DNA from: Chryseobacterium sp.
GTDB lineage: Bacteria; Bacteroidota; Bacteroidia; Flavobacteriales; Weeksellaceae
Length of the DNA: 39,960 bases
Direction of reading: 5' to 3'
Assembly (NCBI GenBank): GCA_018260475.1
Contig: JAGLBA010000017.1
Coordinates: 1-39,960 of the forward strand
Part shown: piece by piece, positions 9,324 through 17,891 of the stretch
How positions within the stretch are numbered: the stretch's first letter is position 1
How the letters are laid out: every line of letters begins with the position of its first letter
The notes under the pieces: generated by a model
Databases searched by the model: none
What the model saw: the letters and a program-made list of their open reading frames with translations, nothing else
Told to the model about the DNA's origin: nothing
Made by a program: the position numbers and the translations under genes

Positions 9324-9353
9324 CAAAGTAAAAAAAGAAGTTTTTAAATCAAA
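9324..9353 (-). promoter_or_regulatory. Promoter of the PepSY-like lipoprotein gene
   Basis: On the minus strand a TTTG (9353-9350) is followed after 18 nt by TTACTTTG (9331-9324), which matches seven of eight positions of TAnnTTTG counted strictly. It overlaps the end of the upstream gene and precedes the ATG at 9284. Confidence 0.45.
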
Positions 9354-10375
9354 CCATTCAGCACTCCTTCCAATTGTTTCAAAATTTTTTCTTTGTTAAA
9401 ATGGCCTTCAAAATCAAAAGAATTAGTCGTCATTAATGATAGAATTTGTCCTTCTATATCATCTTTTTGTTGAAAGATAAAGGCTTCTTTAGAATGATAA
9501 TGTGAAGGAAAAATTGCCAATTTGCCGTATTTTATGGCATCGCCAGCATTGCCGCTCATTTTGGTTTCGCCATAGATTTCTTCCTGACTGAAAAATTTTG
9601 TTTCTCTTTTTACCGGACACCACAAAATGTCGGCTTGCGAAAGGATTTCATCAAAAATATCTGATGATACTTTTTCAGGAAACCATCTAATTTTCAAATG
9701 GTTAGGAAGCGATTTCTGAATTTTCAAAATCTTAGATAATTCTTCCCCAGACGCTTTTCCAAGCAATATAAGTTCAAATGGATTCTTAAACTGAACAAAT
9801 TCTTTCAAAACCATGTCGTAGTCCCGACGATGATTGGAAACCGCACCAGGCACCACGATTTTCGGGATCATGTTTTTTGTTGATGACTGAAATTTCGTGA
9901 AAAACAGAGGCAGAAAAACATCTTTATTCGCCATGCCTTCCTCCAAAACCAAACGATCTTTGGCCTTTCCATAAACCTCCGGCGCAGCAAGCAAACCTTC
10001 TTTCAACAAAAGTTTAAGGCGAAAAATTCTATCATTTTTAAATAGGCTTAAATATAACTCCCGCTTTGATATTTTGCTAAAGTTCTGATTATGAACAATA
10101 ACAGCAGTCGGATTTTCGTCTACAATTTTTTTTAAAACATTGAAATACCGATGCGCGGTCCCAATAATCACAAGGTCGTAGTTCCCTACTTTTATTTTTT
10201 CTGTTAAGTTTTTTGGATTGGATATCGTTACACGCTCTCTCTTACCGATTTGTTTTGAAATTTTTTCGCTAAAGAAATAATCTACAGAAAATGATGTGGA
10301 ATCCGTCATCAATTCCATAAAATTAAGAGCAATTTCCGCGTGGGTATCCAGTTCTATATAAGCGATTTTCCTCAT
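9344..10375 (-). CDS. Glycosyltransferase-like protein (GT-B type), family not certain
   Basis: 343 residues. The layout suggests a GT-B glycosyltransferase: an N-terminal half beginning MRKIAYIELDTHAEIALNF with YDLVIIGTAH near residue 90, and a C-terminal half with FELILLGKAS, LKIRWFPEKVSSDIFDEIL and a final NAGDAIKYGKLAIFPS. The last parts resemble the donor-binding region of GT4-like enzymes, although the usual E-x7-E motif is not obvious. No signal peptide or membrane segment is seen. The start overlaps the amidohydrolase stop by 1 nt (TAATG), so it is the end of a tightly packed unit. Donor and acceptor are unknown. Confidence 0.65.
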   Translation of the reverse strand: MRKIAYIELDTHAEIALNFMELMTDSTSFSVDYFFSEKISKQIGKRERVTISNPKNLTEKIKVGNYDLVIIGTAHRYFNVLKKIVDENPTAVIVHNQNFSKISKRELYLSLFKNDRIFRLKLLLKEGLLAAPEVYGKAKDRLVLEEGMANKDVFLPLFFTKFQSSTKNMIPKIVVPGAVSNHRRDYDMVLKEFVQFKNPFELILLGKASGEELSKILKIQKSLPNHLKIRWFPEKVSSDIFDEILSQADILWCPVKRETKFFSQEEIYGETKMSGNAGDAIKYGKLAIFPSHYHSKEAFIFQQKDDIEGQILSLMTTNSFDFEGHFNKEKILKQLEGVLNGLI

Positions 10376-12009
10376 TATCTGCCGTACACTTTTTCGCCGC
10401 TGATGTAGGTAGAAAGCACTTTTGTTTTCAAAAGTTCAGACTCAGGAACTTTTAAAATATCTTGATCCAAAATAATGAAATCCGCAAATTTTCCGGGTTC
10501 CAAACTGCCTTTTTCCTTCTCCTCAAAACTTCCGTATGCCGCCCAAATAGTCATCCCGCGAAGCGCATCTTCCCTGCTCAGCGCGTTTTCTTTTTGAAAA
10601 CCATTTGCCGGCCAACCTTTAGAATCTTTTCGCGCAACCGCAGCGTAGAAGGTCAACAGTGGATCTATTTCCTCGATCGGGAAATCGGTGCCAAGTGGAA
10701 TCCAACCATTTTGTTTTAATAATTCTTGGTAAGCATAGGCATATTTCAGGCGTTCCGCACCCAGTCTTTCGCCTGCCCAACGCATATCGGATGTCGCATG
10801 GGTAGGCTGCACAGAAGGTACGATGGCATATTTCCCGAAATAATCGAAATCATTTTTGTTGATGACCTGCGCATGTTCAATTCTCCAGCGGCGATCGTTT
10901 TTCCCCTTCAACGTTTCAGCATAAATTTTCAAAATCTCTCGGTTGGCAGAATCACCGATGGCGTGGGTATTCATTTGAAAACCATTATCATACATTATTT
11001 TTGCCATTTTCTTGAAATGCGAAATGTCCGAAAGCAAAAATCCACGGTGGTGGGGCTTATCTATGTAATCTTCTAACAGACACGCCCCACGCGATCCCAA
11101 AGCGCCATCCCCATAGAATTTGAAGCCGTTCACATGCAGTTTTCCAGTGTTAAATGTCCCTTTTTTAGTGAGCCAATCGATATTTTTTTGCGAATCGGAA
11201 AGCATCACATGCAAGCGCATTTTCAGGCTTCCTTCGTCTTGCAACTTTTGAATTTCTTCTACCAAATCATAATCCAGTCCGGCATCCACAACGGAAGTCA
11301 GCCCCACCGCAAAGCAGTCTTTCTGGGCATCGGCGAAGATTCTGCGTACTTTTTTTTCATCGGCAGCAGGGATATAGGTCGCCATTTTGTCCTTGGCATT
11401 ATCCATCAAGACGCCGGTCAATTTTCCATTTATTTGAATAAAATCGCCGCCTTCCATTTTGGAATCTGTTGTAAATCCTGCTATATCCAGCGCTTTCTGA
11501 TTAGCGATTGCTGCATGCCCGTCTATTCTCGTCAGAAATACCGGGCGGTCCGGAAAGAGCTCGTCCAGTTTTTCCTTGGTCGGAAATTCTTTTCCCGGCC
11601 AAATATTTTGATCCCAGCCACGCCCCAGCAGCCAGCCATCTGGGTGGTCTTTTGCAAAAGCCTCTAATTTGGCTAGCATCTCTTCCCAAGACGCCGTACC
11701 GCGGAGATTGGCGTTTTGCAAGCTGCTTCCGTAGCCGTAAAAATGCGCATGGGCATCTATGAAACCCGGGTAAACCGTTTTGCCATCAAGGTTTTGGGTG
11801 TTAAATGAGGAATAGGTTTTCAAAATTTTTTCATCTGAACCTATGGCCGCAACTTTCCCGTCTTTTATGGCCATTGCAGTGGCTTTTTCAAACTTGGAAT
11901 TTACAGTATAAATGTTACCGTTTTGGACGATCAAATCCGCCGTTTCGTGCTTTTGTGTGGCACAGGAACATACTATCGCTGCGGCGATGATGCTTAAAAT
12001 TTTTTTCAT
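10375..12009 (-). CDS. YtcJ-like amidohydrolase, lipoprotein
   Basis: 544 residues. The N-terminus (MKKILSIIAAAIVCSC) is a lipoprotein signal with Cys16 as the likely lipidation site. The rest is an amidohydrolase of the YtcJ (Amidohydro_3) group, metal-dependent hydrolases of C-N bonds with mostly unknown substrates. Visible metal and catalytic motifs are GFIDAHAHF (His87, His89), GWLLGRGWDQNIWP, MNTHAIGDSANREI and GTDFPIEEIDP, with the C-terminal small barrel at KGSLEPGKFADFIILD. It overlaps the preceding glycosyltransferase gene by 4 nt (ATGA) and the following gene by 1 nt. That is unusual company for this enzyme and suggests it was inserted into, or recruited by, a glycan operon. Confidence 0.92.
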   Translation of the reverse strand: MKKILSIIAAAIVCSCATQKHETADLIVQNGNIYTVNSKFEKATAMAIKDGKVAAIGSDEKILKTYSSFNTQNLDGKTVYPGFIDAHAHFYGYGSSLQNANLRGTASWEEMLAKLEAFAKDHPDGWLLGRGWDQNIWPGKEFPTKEKLDELFPDRPVFLTRIDGHAAIANQKALDIAGFTTDSKMEGGDFIQINGKLTGVLMDNAKDKMATYIPAADEKKVRRIFADAQKDCFAVGLTSVVDAGLDYDLVEEIQKLQDEGSLKMRLHVMLSDSQKNIDWLTKKGTFNTGKLHVNGFKFYGDGALGSRGACLLEDYIDKPHHRGFLLSDISHFKKMAKIMYDNGFQMNTHAIGDSANREILKIYAETLKGKNDRRWRIEHAQVINKNDFDYFGKYAIVPSVQPTHATSDMRWAGERLGAERLKYAYAYQELLKQNGWIPLGTDFPIEEIDPLLTFYAAVARKDSKGWPANGFQKENALSREDALRGMTIWAAYGSFEEKEKGSLEPGKFADFIILDQDILKVPESELLKTKVLSTYISGEKVYGR

Positions 12010-12890
12010 TTCTTATTGAATTTATTTAACATTGTCCTCCACCGAAGTTTCCGAATATAGCGAACTTCATCGGCAGAAAGTTCCTGCTTTCCGTTTTGTT
12101 TTAAATAATTTTTTAAAGTGATAAAAAACTCCGAAACGGATCTGTTCTTTAAGGAAGATTTAGCCGAGGAAATTGCTGCCAGGGGGAAATCCAAACCAAT
12201 ATTGTAGAAATATTCACCGAGCTTTTCGGCTTTCTGATTTTTATATTTATACGCAGTCGGCCGTAAGTGTTTCACCCACAAATCTTTTATAGTAACAGTT
12301 CCCCAATCATGCATTTTAGCGAGCATCACATCGATATTGTCCCAACCCAACATAGGTCGAAGGCCGCCAATGGCTTGGAAACACTCTTTTCGGTAGGATT
12401 TTATCGGTCCGCGTACATGGTCTTTGGAGGAAAGATTCTCATATTGCCACTGCTTTTTTTCATCTTTAAAGTCGAATGCCAACCTGTGTTCAAAAACAGA
12501 TTTCTTTATTTTTACAATCCCGGAAACCATTCCCACCTTGGGATTTTGTATGTAAATTTCATTTAACCTCATCAAATAATCCGGCGGGAAAATAATGTCT
12601 GCATCAAACTTACAAATAATGTCAAAATATTGTAAATCAATACTTTCCAAACCCTTATAAAAAGTTCTTACCACTTTTGCTCCTGGCTCGTGGGTAGAGG
12701 CCGGCAGATTTTTAACCTTAAAATTTTTTGGTAGATGCATCTCTTCAACCACATTCGCCGTTTTGTCGCTAGAGCCATCATTTACCACAACGACTACAAA
12801 ATCCTTAAAACTTTGATTTTTTAAAGATTCCAAACAGAAAAATATATTCTTTTCTTCGTTATAAGCAGGGATAATGACAAGGAATTTCAA
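12006..12890 (-). CDS. Glycosyltransferase family 2
   Basis: 294 residues. The GT-A fold is clear: FLVIIPAYNEEKN at the start, VVNDGSSDKT at about residues 35-44, and the metal-binding DxD as DAD at residues 96-98 (KFDADIIFPPDY). The glycine/tryptophan region RPMLGWDNIDVMLAKMHDWG marks the acceptor side. There are no membrane segments. The start codon is TTG at 12890; no ATG gives a complete domain, so a rare start is used. Only 24 nt separate it from the DUF3037 stop, so it may be co-transcribed with the HipA-like kinase pair. A weak -7-like sequence (TAACTTTA, 12910-12903) could also start it separately. Its stop overlaps the amidohydrolase start. Confidence 0.92.
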   Translation of the reverse strand: MKFLVIIPAYNEEKNIFFCLESLKNQSFKDFVVVVVNDGSSDKTANVVEEMHLPKNFKVKNLPASTHEPGAKVVRTFYKGLESIDLQYFDIICKFDADIIFPPDYLMRLNEIYIQNPKVGMVSGIVKIKKSVFEHRLAFDFKDEKKQWQYENLSSKDHVRGPIKSYRKECFQAIGGLRPMLGWDNIDVMLAKMHDWGTVTIKDLWVKHLRPTAYKYKNQKAEKLGEYFYNIGLDFPLAAISSAKSSLKNRSVSEFFITLKNYLKQNGKQELSADEVRYIRKLRWRTMLNKFNKK

Positions 12891-12914
12891 GGAGTTTGGG
12901 TTTAAAGTTAAGGA

Positions 12915-13310
12915 TTAGAGGATAAGTTCGGTAAATAGTCGGTCGAAAGTGGCATCTAAATCCTTGGTTTTACCAGGGTGTGGCCGGGATGTTTGAATGA
13001 TGGCGCTGCGAACTGCCGTAAGCCATCGAAATCGCTCCGGTACACTGAGTTCGGCGATTGGACTACTGCCTTTTTCACCCTTAGAAACATTGCAAATATT
13101 GTTTAAACTTTCCAAAACTTCCTCCCAATTTAAGTCGCCACCGAATGCCGCCATTTTTTCTGGACAAAGATGAATTTTCGTGCGAATATAATCGGCTCTT
13201 TTTGAAAAAAGAATTAACCCTACATTGATGAACTCTTCCCGTTCTACCCGCGGCACCAAACGCAGGACGGCATATTCGTAAATATTAACCTCTTGCATCT
13301 TTGGCTTCAT
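12915..13310 (-). CDS. DUF3037 protein, partner of the HipA-like kinase
   Basis: 131 residues with an ATG at 13310; a second ATG at 13298 (MQEVNIYEYAVLRLVP) is also possible. The pattern YEYAVLRLVPRVEREEFINVG followed by LILFSKR is typical of DUF3037, a small family of unknown function that usually sits beside HipA-like kinase genes. It overlaps the kinase gene by 26 nt (14 nt from the alternative start), so the two products are probably made together. No catalytic motif or signal peptide is seen. A role as substrate, inhibitor or adaptor of the kinase is inference. Confidence 0.85.
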   Translation of the reverse strand: MKPKMQEVNIYEYAVLRLVPRVEREEFINVGLILFSKRADYIRTKIHLCPEKMAAFGGDLNWEEVLESLNNICNVSKGEKGSSPIAELSVPERFRWLTAVRSAIIQTSRPHPGKTKDLDATFDRLFTELIL

Positions 13311-14067
13311 TTAAAAAAATTTCGGAATGCTCTAACCTCGTTTTCAGAAAGTTGAAATACACATCACGGATATCCGCATGCGATTCATCTGCATCGTTCC
13401 ATTGTAGCCATTCATCGGGAATTGCGTTCACAATTTCACGGAAAAATTCATCGTTCAGTTTTGTTTTAGCAAATGCATCCGCGTCGGCAAGCATCGTGGC
13501 TTGTGGCAAGAGCACATGGTCTTTTATATATTTAAAAGGCGTTTTCGCGGCAGCATCAAAATTTTGCCAAGAATGGTGGAAATAAAAAGACGCTCCGTTA
13601 TCAATCACCCAAAGTTCATTGTGCCACCACAGGAGATTTGTATTTTTAAAAGTACGGTCGATATTGGTAATAAAGGCATCTAACCAAACAATTTTCGAGG
13701 CGATCTGCTCATCCACTTTCATGCTTGGATCGTAGGCGAGCGCCCCGGAAAGGTAGTGTAGCCCAAAATTTAATCCCTCTGAAAACTTTAGGAGATCTTG
13801 GATTTCTTCATCGGCTTCGGTACGGCCAAAATCTGCATCCAGGTGGATGAAAACCATTTCAGGGATATTTAAGCCCAATTGTTTGGCAATCATCCCGCCT
13901 AATAATTCAGAAATCAGCATTTTCACGCCATGACCTGCTCCACGGAATTTAAGTACATACTTAAAATCGTCATCAGCCTCCGCAAGCGCTGGCAAAGAAC
14001 CGCCCTCCCGCAGCGGCAGGATATAACGCATCACAGTGACCGTTCGAATTTGCTCTTTTAAATTCAT
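13285..14067 (-). CDS. HipA-like kinase
   Basis: 260 residues from the ATG at 14067. This is a shortened relative of the HipA serine/threonine kinase fold. Lys40 in FKYVLKFRG is the probable ATP lysine, Glu54 lies in SELLGGMIAK, the catalytic loop reads WLDAFITNIDRTFKNTNLL (Asp137, with Asn142/Asn144), and the metal-binding aspartate is Asp156 in VIDNGASF. It lacks the N-terminal subdomain and the partner HipB antitoxin of classical HipBA. The next gene, encoding a DUF3037 protein, overlaps it. Known HipA phosphorylates glutamyl-tRNA synthetase; nothing in the sequence shows the target here. Confidence 0.85.
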   Translation of the reverse strand: MNLKEQIRTVTVMRYILPLREGGSLPALAEADDDFKYVLKFRGAGHGVKMLISELLGGMIAKQLGLNIPEMVFIHLDADFGRTEADEEIQDLLKFSEGLNFGLHYLSGALAYDPSMKVDEQIASKIVWLDAFITNIDRTFKNTNLLWWHNELWVIDNGASFYFHHSWQNFDAAAKTPFKYIKDHVLLPQATMLADADAFAKTKLNDEFFREIVNAIPDEWLQWNDADESHADIRDVYFNFLKTRLEHSEIFLNEAKDARG

Positions 14068-14187
14068 TCTCAAAAATACATTTTTTCAAGATAAAATGCT
14101 TTGGTTGAGCTTATTTAATAAAAACATGACAAATATCAGTATCATTATTGTATTAAAAATCAAGTAGATATAGATTTAAAAAATAAC

Positions 14188-14209
14188 TATTTAGACTTAT
14201 TCCAAATAA
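14188..14209 (+). promoter_or_regulatory. Candidate Fur operator
   Basis: ATTTAGA and TCCAAAT form an inverted repeat (6 of 7 positions match) with a 5-nt spacer, directly before the -33 element of the TonB receptor gene. The pattern resembles iron-repressor (Fur) boxes seen upstream of flavobacterial siderophore receptors. Iron control of the receptor is inferred. Confidence 0.45.
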
Positions 14210-14210
14210 T

Positions 14211-14242
14211 TTTGGTTTTAAAAAATATATATTTTACATTTG
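14211..14242 (+). promoter_or_regulatory. Promoter of the TonB receptor gene
   Basis: A -33 TTTG (14211-14214) and a perfect -7 TACATTTG (14235-14242) are separated by 20 nt, as expected for Bacteroidota housekeeping promoters. The ATG follows 35 nt later. Confidence 0.7.
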
Positions 14243-14277
14243 CTTCGTTATTTTAATTAATTCTAAATAAAAATAAA

Positions 14278-16479
14278 ATGCTAAAAACTTATTCTATTCT
14301 AATTCTCATTCTTCCATCCGTCGTTTATTCCCAAAAAGTAAAAATAGATACCGTAAATTTCCAAGATATCGAGGATATTCGGTTGCACAAAACGGGGAAT
14401 CCGAACAAAGCCAAATTGATGTCGCCAAAGTCCAACCTAACCGCCATGGAAACGCCGCAACCTGTAGCTATGGTAACGCACGAAATCATAGAACAACAAC
14501 AGAGTAAGCAACTTAGCGAGGTCATCCAAAATGTGAATGGCTTGTATGTGACTTCCACACGGGGCAGCTCACAAGACAGTTTTGGAGGGCGTGGATTCGT
14601 TTTCGGGAACGATAATATCTTTCAGAATGGTTCACGCGTAAACAGCGGCGTCTTCCCAGAGGTTTCTTCCTTGGAGCGTGTGGAAGTCCTGAAGGGCAGC
14701 AATGCCATGCTGTACGGAAATGTGGGCGCCGGTGGTCTGATAAACATGGTGACAAAAAAGCCTCGTTTCACCTTCGGTGGTAGCGCAGCGATGAATGTGG
14801 GCAGCTGGGACAACTACAAACCAAGCGTAGATTTCTACGGGCCGATGTCAAAAAATGTGGCATTCCGAGTGAATGGTATTTTTGAAAAGGCTAGAAGTTT
14901 TCGCGATAAGGTGGAATCCGAAAAATATTATTTCAACCCGTCTTTCCTTTATAATATAGGAAAAAATTCCCAGTTGATCGTGGAAGGTGATTATCTTAAA
15001 ACCGATTTCACACCGGATTTTGGAATCGGTTCCATTGAAAATAAAGATAAATCCTACTCCATAAATTCGCTCTTGCCAAGAAATGCCTTTGTAGGAGCTG
15101 ATTGGCAGTTTCAACATGTGCAACAGGCTACGGCGGGAATCTCCTTCAATCACCAATTTAATTCACGATGGAGAATGAATGCTGCCACTTCGTATCAAAA
15201 TTACACCAAAGATTATTTCTCTACCGAAAGAATAGTTTGGACTTATGACAATGCCAACCGCCTGAAATGGACGCGGCCACTTGGGAAAAACTACAACGAG
15301 CAGAATTACACCTCTTTGCAACTCAACCTAAACGGGGAATTCCAAACCGGAAATATTCTACATAAAATATTAGTGGGCACAGATGCCGATTATGGAGTCG
15401 CAGACGCCTATTCCTACACTCTTTCTCAGTCTAACTATGGTACCAACGGCCACACAAGCGGTATTATTTATATGGATGATCCTTCGACTTGGATTAGCGG
15501 AACAATGCCAAGCGCGTCTCTGAAGGACCGCACAAGAATGCCTGCACAACGGTTTGGAGTCTATGCGCAAGATTTTTTGAGTTTAACAAATACTTTGAAA
15601 TTATTGGCAGGACTTCGTTGGTCTTATCTTGAAAATAAAGACACCGAAAAACGCAACTTTAACGATAACAGCGAAATACTTTCCCCAGGAACTGTGAATC
15701 GCGCTTTTTCTCCAAAAGCGGGATTGGTTTTTATGCCAAACGACAACCTCTCGATTTTTGCTACTTACACGAACTCCTTTGCAGCCAACTCTGGTCGGGA
15801 CTTGCAGGACAATGCTCTTAAACCATCGATTATAGATCAGTTTGAGGTTGGGATGAAAAAGAATATTTTGAAAAATGTGGTAGCGCTAAACATCGCGGCC
15901 TACCAGATTGTGAATCAGAATTACTACCAAACCGCGATCCTAAAAGCGGATGGCACTCCGAATGCGGATGCTAACTTGAAGGAATTTGCTGGAAAAATGC
16001 GCAGCCGAGGCGCCGAACTCGACATCACGGGAAATCCTACACCATCGCTATCCCTGATTGCAGGCGTATCTTATAATCACGCCATATATCTGGAGACTCC
16101 GGATAAATTCGGTTATGTTGAAAACCAGCGTTTGGTTAGAACACCTGCTACCACGGCAAATGCTTCAGTTTTTTATACCTTGCCAAAATTCGTGAAAGGC
16201 TTGAAACTGGGTGCCAGTTATTATTTCATTGGAGACCGACTTGCTGGCTGGAATGACACGAAAGCCACGCTGGAGTCCCGTAAAGGACAGACACGCGTCA
16301 TAAAACTAGACGATTATTCTACCACGGCGCTATCATTGGGCTATGATGCCAAAAAATTCTCGGTGATGGCGAAAGTTTCCAATCTTTTTGATGTTGTAAA
16401 CTATACCGTACACGAAAACTACTCGGTGAACCCTATTGCGCCAAGAAATTATTATGTTACCCTCACTTATAAACTTTAA
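14278..16479 (+). CDS. TonB-dependent siderophore receptor
   Basis: 733 residues. This outer-membrane receptor imports ferric siderophores using energy from TonB-ExbBD. It has a signal peptide of about 18 residues (cleavage near VYS-QK) and a short segment with a TonB-box-like start. The plug domain is at about residues 55-165 (PQPVAMVTHEIIEQQQ, then SSLERVEVLKGSNAMLYGN and GGLINMVTKKP), followed by a 22-strand barrel that ends in an aromatic-rich strand (NYYVTLTYKL). The N-terminal carboxypeptidase-like domain of many Bacteroidota receptors is absent. A Fur-like box overlaps its promoter, and a PepSY membrane protein gene follows 37 nt downstream. The ligand cannot be told from the sequence. 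Confidence 0.95.
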   Translation: MLKTYSILILILPSVVYSQKVKIDTVNFQDIEDIRLHKTGNPNKAKLMSPKSNLTAMETPQPVAMVTHEIIEQQQSKQLSEVIQNVNGLYVTSTRGSSQDSFGGRGFVFGNDNIFQNGSRVNSGVFPEVSSLERVEVLKGSNAMLYGNVGAGGLINMVTKKPRFTFGGSAAMNVGSWDNYKPSVDFYGPMSKNVAFRVNGIFEKARSFRDKVESEKYYFNPSFLYNIGKNSQLIVEGDYLKTDFTPDFGIGSIENKDKSYSINSLLPRNAFVGADWQFQHVQQATAGISFNHQFNSRWRMNAATSYQNYTKDYFSTERIVWTYDNANRLKWTRPLGKNYNEQNYTSLQLNLNGEFQTGNILHKILVGTDADYGVADAYSYTLSQSNYGTNGHTSGIIYMDDPSTWISGTMPSASLKDRTRMPAQRFGVYAQDFLSLTNTLKLLAGLRWSYLENKDTEKRNFNDNSEILSPGTVNRAFSPKAGLVFMPNDNLSIFATYTNSFAANSGRDLQDNALKPSIIDQFEVGMKKNILKNVVALNIAAYQIVNQNYYQTAILKADGTPNADANLKEFAGKMRSRGAELDITGNPTPSLSLIAGVSYNHAIYLETPDKFGYVENQRLVRTPATTANASVFYTLPKFVKGLKLGASYYFIGDRLAGWNDTKATLESRKGQTRVIKLDDYSTTALSLGYDAKKFSVMAKVSNLFDVVNYTVHENYSVNPIAPRNYYVTLTYKL

Positions 16480-16516
16480 GTTGAATTAAAAATAAATCTT
16501 AAATTTTTTCTAATTA

Positions 16517-17065
16517 ATGGACATCAGAATTCAAGAAAAGTCGAAAAGCAGATCAGCGAGTGCCGCCACAAGGAAATTTATGCGGGATGCTCACCGCGTT
16601 CTTGGTTATTTCATGGCCGGCATGATGGCGGTGTATGCTATTTCCGGTGTGCTACTGGTGTACCGCGATACAGATTTCCTGAAACGTGAGAAACATTACG
16701 AAAAAATAGTTGCGAAAAACCTCAACGAAAAAGAAGTTGGTAAGGAACTGAAAATAAGAAATCTTGAAATCGAAAAGCTGGAAAACGGTGTTTTCTACTT
16801 TAAAAATGGCACCTACAACACCACGACAGGTCAGGCAAAATACACCAAAAAAGAACTGCCTTTCGTGCTGGATAAGATGACGAAACTTCACAAATCGCCT
16901 TCCAAAGAGAAACTTGGCAGACTGAACACTTTGTTTGGGTTGAGTTTGTTTTTCTTCGTAATTTCCAGTTTTTTTATGTTCAATCCGAAGAGCAAATCTT
17001 TCAAAAATGGGATGATTTGGGCAGGCATTGGATTGATCTTGGCTTTAGTCTTGATTTTTATATAA
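16517..17065 (+). CDS. PepSY-domain inner-membrane protein
   Basis: 182 residues. A first membrane helix at about residues 33-53 (LGYFMAGMMAVYAISGVLLVY) is preceded by RDAHRVLGY, the start typical of PepSY-associated membrane proteins. A periplasmic PepSY-like segment follows (residues 60-130), then two more helices near the C-terminus. Proteins of this type accompany siderophore receptors and are thought to help release or reduce iron in the periplasm; they are shorter than the full ferric reductase forms. It lies 37 nt after the TonB receptor gene on the same strand, so it is likely in the same iron-controlled transcript. Confidence 0.88.
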   Translation: MDIRIQEKSKSRSASAATRKFMRDAHRVLGYFMAGMMAVYAISGVLLVYRDTDFLKREKHYEKIVAKNLNEKEVGKELKIRNLEIEKLENGVFYFKNGTYNTTTGQAKYTKKELPFVLDKMTKLHKSPSKEKLGRLNTLFGLSLFFFVISSFFMFNPKSKSFKNGMIWAGIGLILALVLIFI

Positions 17066-17229
17066 TTAAATTTTTTGTTAAAAATTAGCAATTCAATAAT
17101 TTAAAAACCAAGGTTTTATGATAGTAAAAAGCCGATGGAAAGTGTAATTTAGTCCATCAATAGAAAAAAAAGCAGTTTTTTTGGCATAGTCTTTGTTGGG
17201 ATGTTTTTAACATTAAAATAATAAAAATT

Positions 17230-17802
17230 ATGAAAAAATTATTTTTGGGAGCTGCGTTTGCAATCGCAGGTCTATTATCCACAGCAGATGCACAATTACA
17301 AAAAGGAAACTGGATGGTAGGTTCTGATTTGATGGGAATCCGTTTCACTAATGGTTTGGATCTAAGCATCACACCAAAAGCCGCTTACTTCATCCAAGAT
17401 AGATGGGCAGTAGGTACGCAAGTAAACCTAGATATTCAAAAAGTGAATGGTCAAGGTTCTACACAGACCAACTGGAACATTGCACCTTTTACGAGATATT
17501 ATTTCTCTTCCAGCGAGGTAAATAGCCTTTTGAACAACGGTGCATTCTTCGGAGAAGGTAGCGTAGGTTTCGGTGGTAGAAATAGTGGATCTGGTGATAC
17601 TACCAACGGCGTAGATCTAGGCATAGGTGCTGGTTACGCATACTTTATCACTAATAATGTGAGCGTGGAAGGTCTATTGAAATTCAACGCACTTGTAGGC
17701 GGTGGTAACAAAAATACCAACGGCGATCTAAACTTGGGCGTAGGTTTCAATATCTATTTGCCATCCGGAAAATTGAAAGCGGCTGCAAAAGACGCACAAT
17801 AA
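17230..17802 (+). CDS. Outer-membrane beta-barrel protein
   Basis: 190 residues with a clear signal peptide (about 21 residues, cleavage after TADA). The mature protein alternates polar and hydrophobic residues in eight or so strands (WMVGSDLMGIRF, AYFIQDRWAVGTQVNLDI, VGFGGRNSGSGD, VSVEGLLKFNALVGGG), the pattern of a small OmpA/OmpX-like barrel. Residues are rich in Gly and Asn, as is common for such proteins in Flavobacteriia. A possible role is outer-membrane structure or a small pore; no specific function can be read. It has no co-directional partner and ends at a strong terminator. Confidence 0.85.
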   Translation: MKKLFLGAAFAIAGLLSTADAQLQKGNWMVGSDLMGIRFTNGLDLSITPKAAYFIQDRWAVGTQVNLDIQKVNGQGSTQTNWNIAPFTRYYFSSSEVNSLLNNGAFFGEGSVGFGGRNSGSGDTTNGVDLGIGAGYAYFITNNVSVEGLLKFNALVGGGNKNTNGDLNLGVGFNIYLPSGKLKAAAKDAQ

Positions 17803-17820
17803 TTTCCAATACAAAAAGTG

Positions 17821-17850
17821 AAATCCCGGCAATTTGTCGGGATTTTTTTA
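17821..17850 (+). terminator. Terminator after the barrel protein gene
   Basis: AAATCCCG (17821-17828) pairs with CGGGATTT (17838-17845) and is followed by a T run. Confidence 0.85.
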
Positions 17851-17879
17851 TACAAAATAGTCATGAAAATTAAATTCTA

Positions 17880-17887
17880 TAGATTTG
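17880..17887 (+). promoter_or_regulatory. -7 box directly before the MscS gene
   Basis: TAGATTTG matches TAnnTTTG exactly and ends 4 nt before the first ATG (17892). Transcription would then begin at or next to that ATG, giving a leaderless mRNA, or the true start is the ATG at 17922. Confidence 0.45.
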
Positions 17888-17891
17888 TGGT

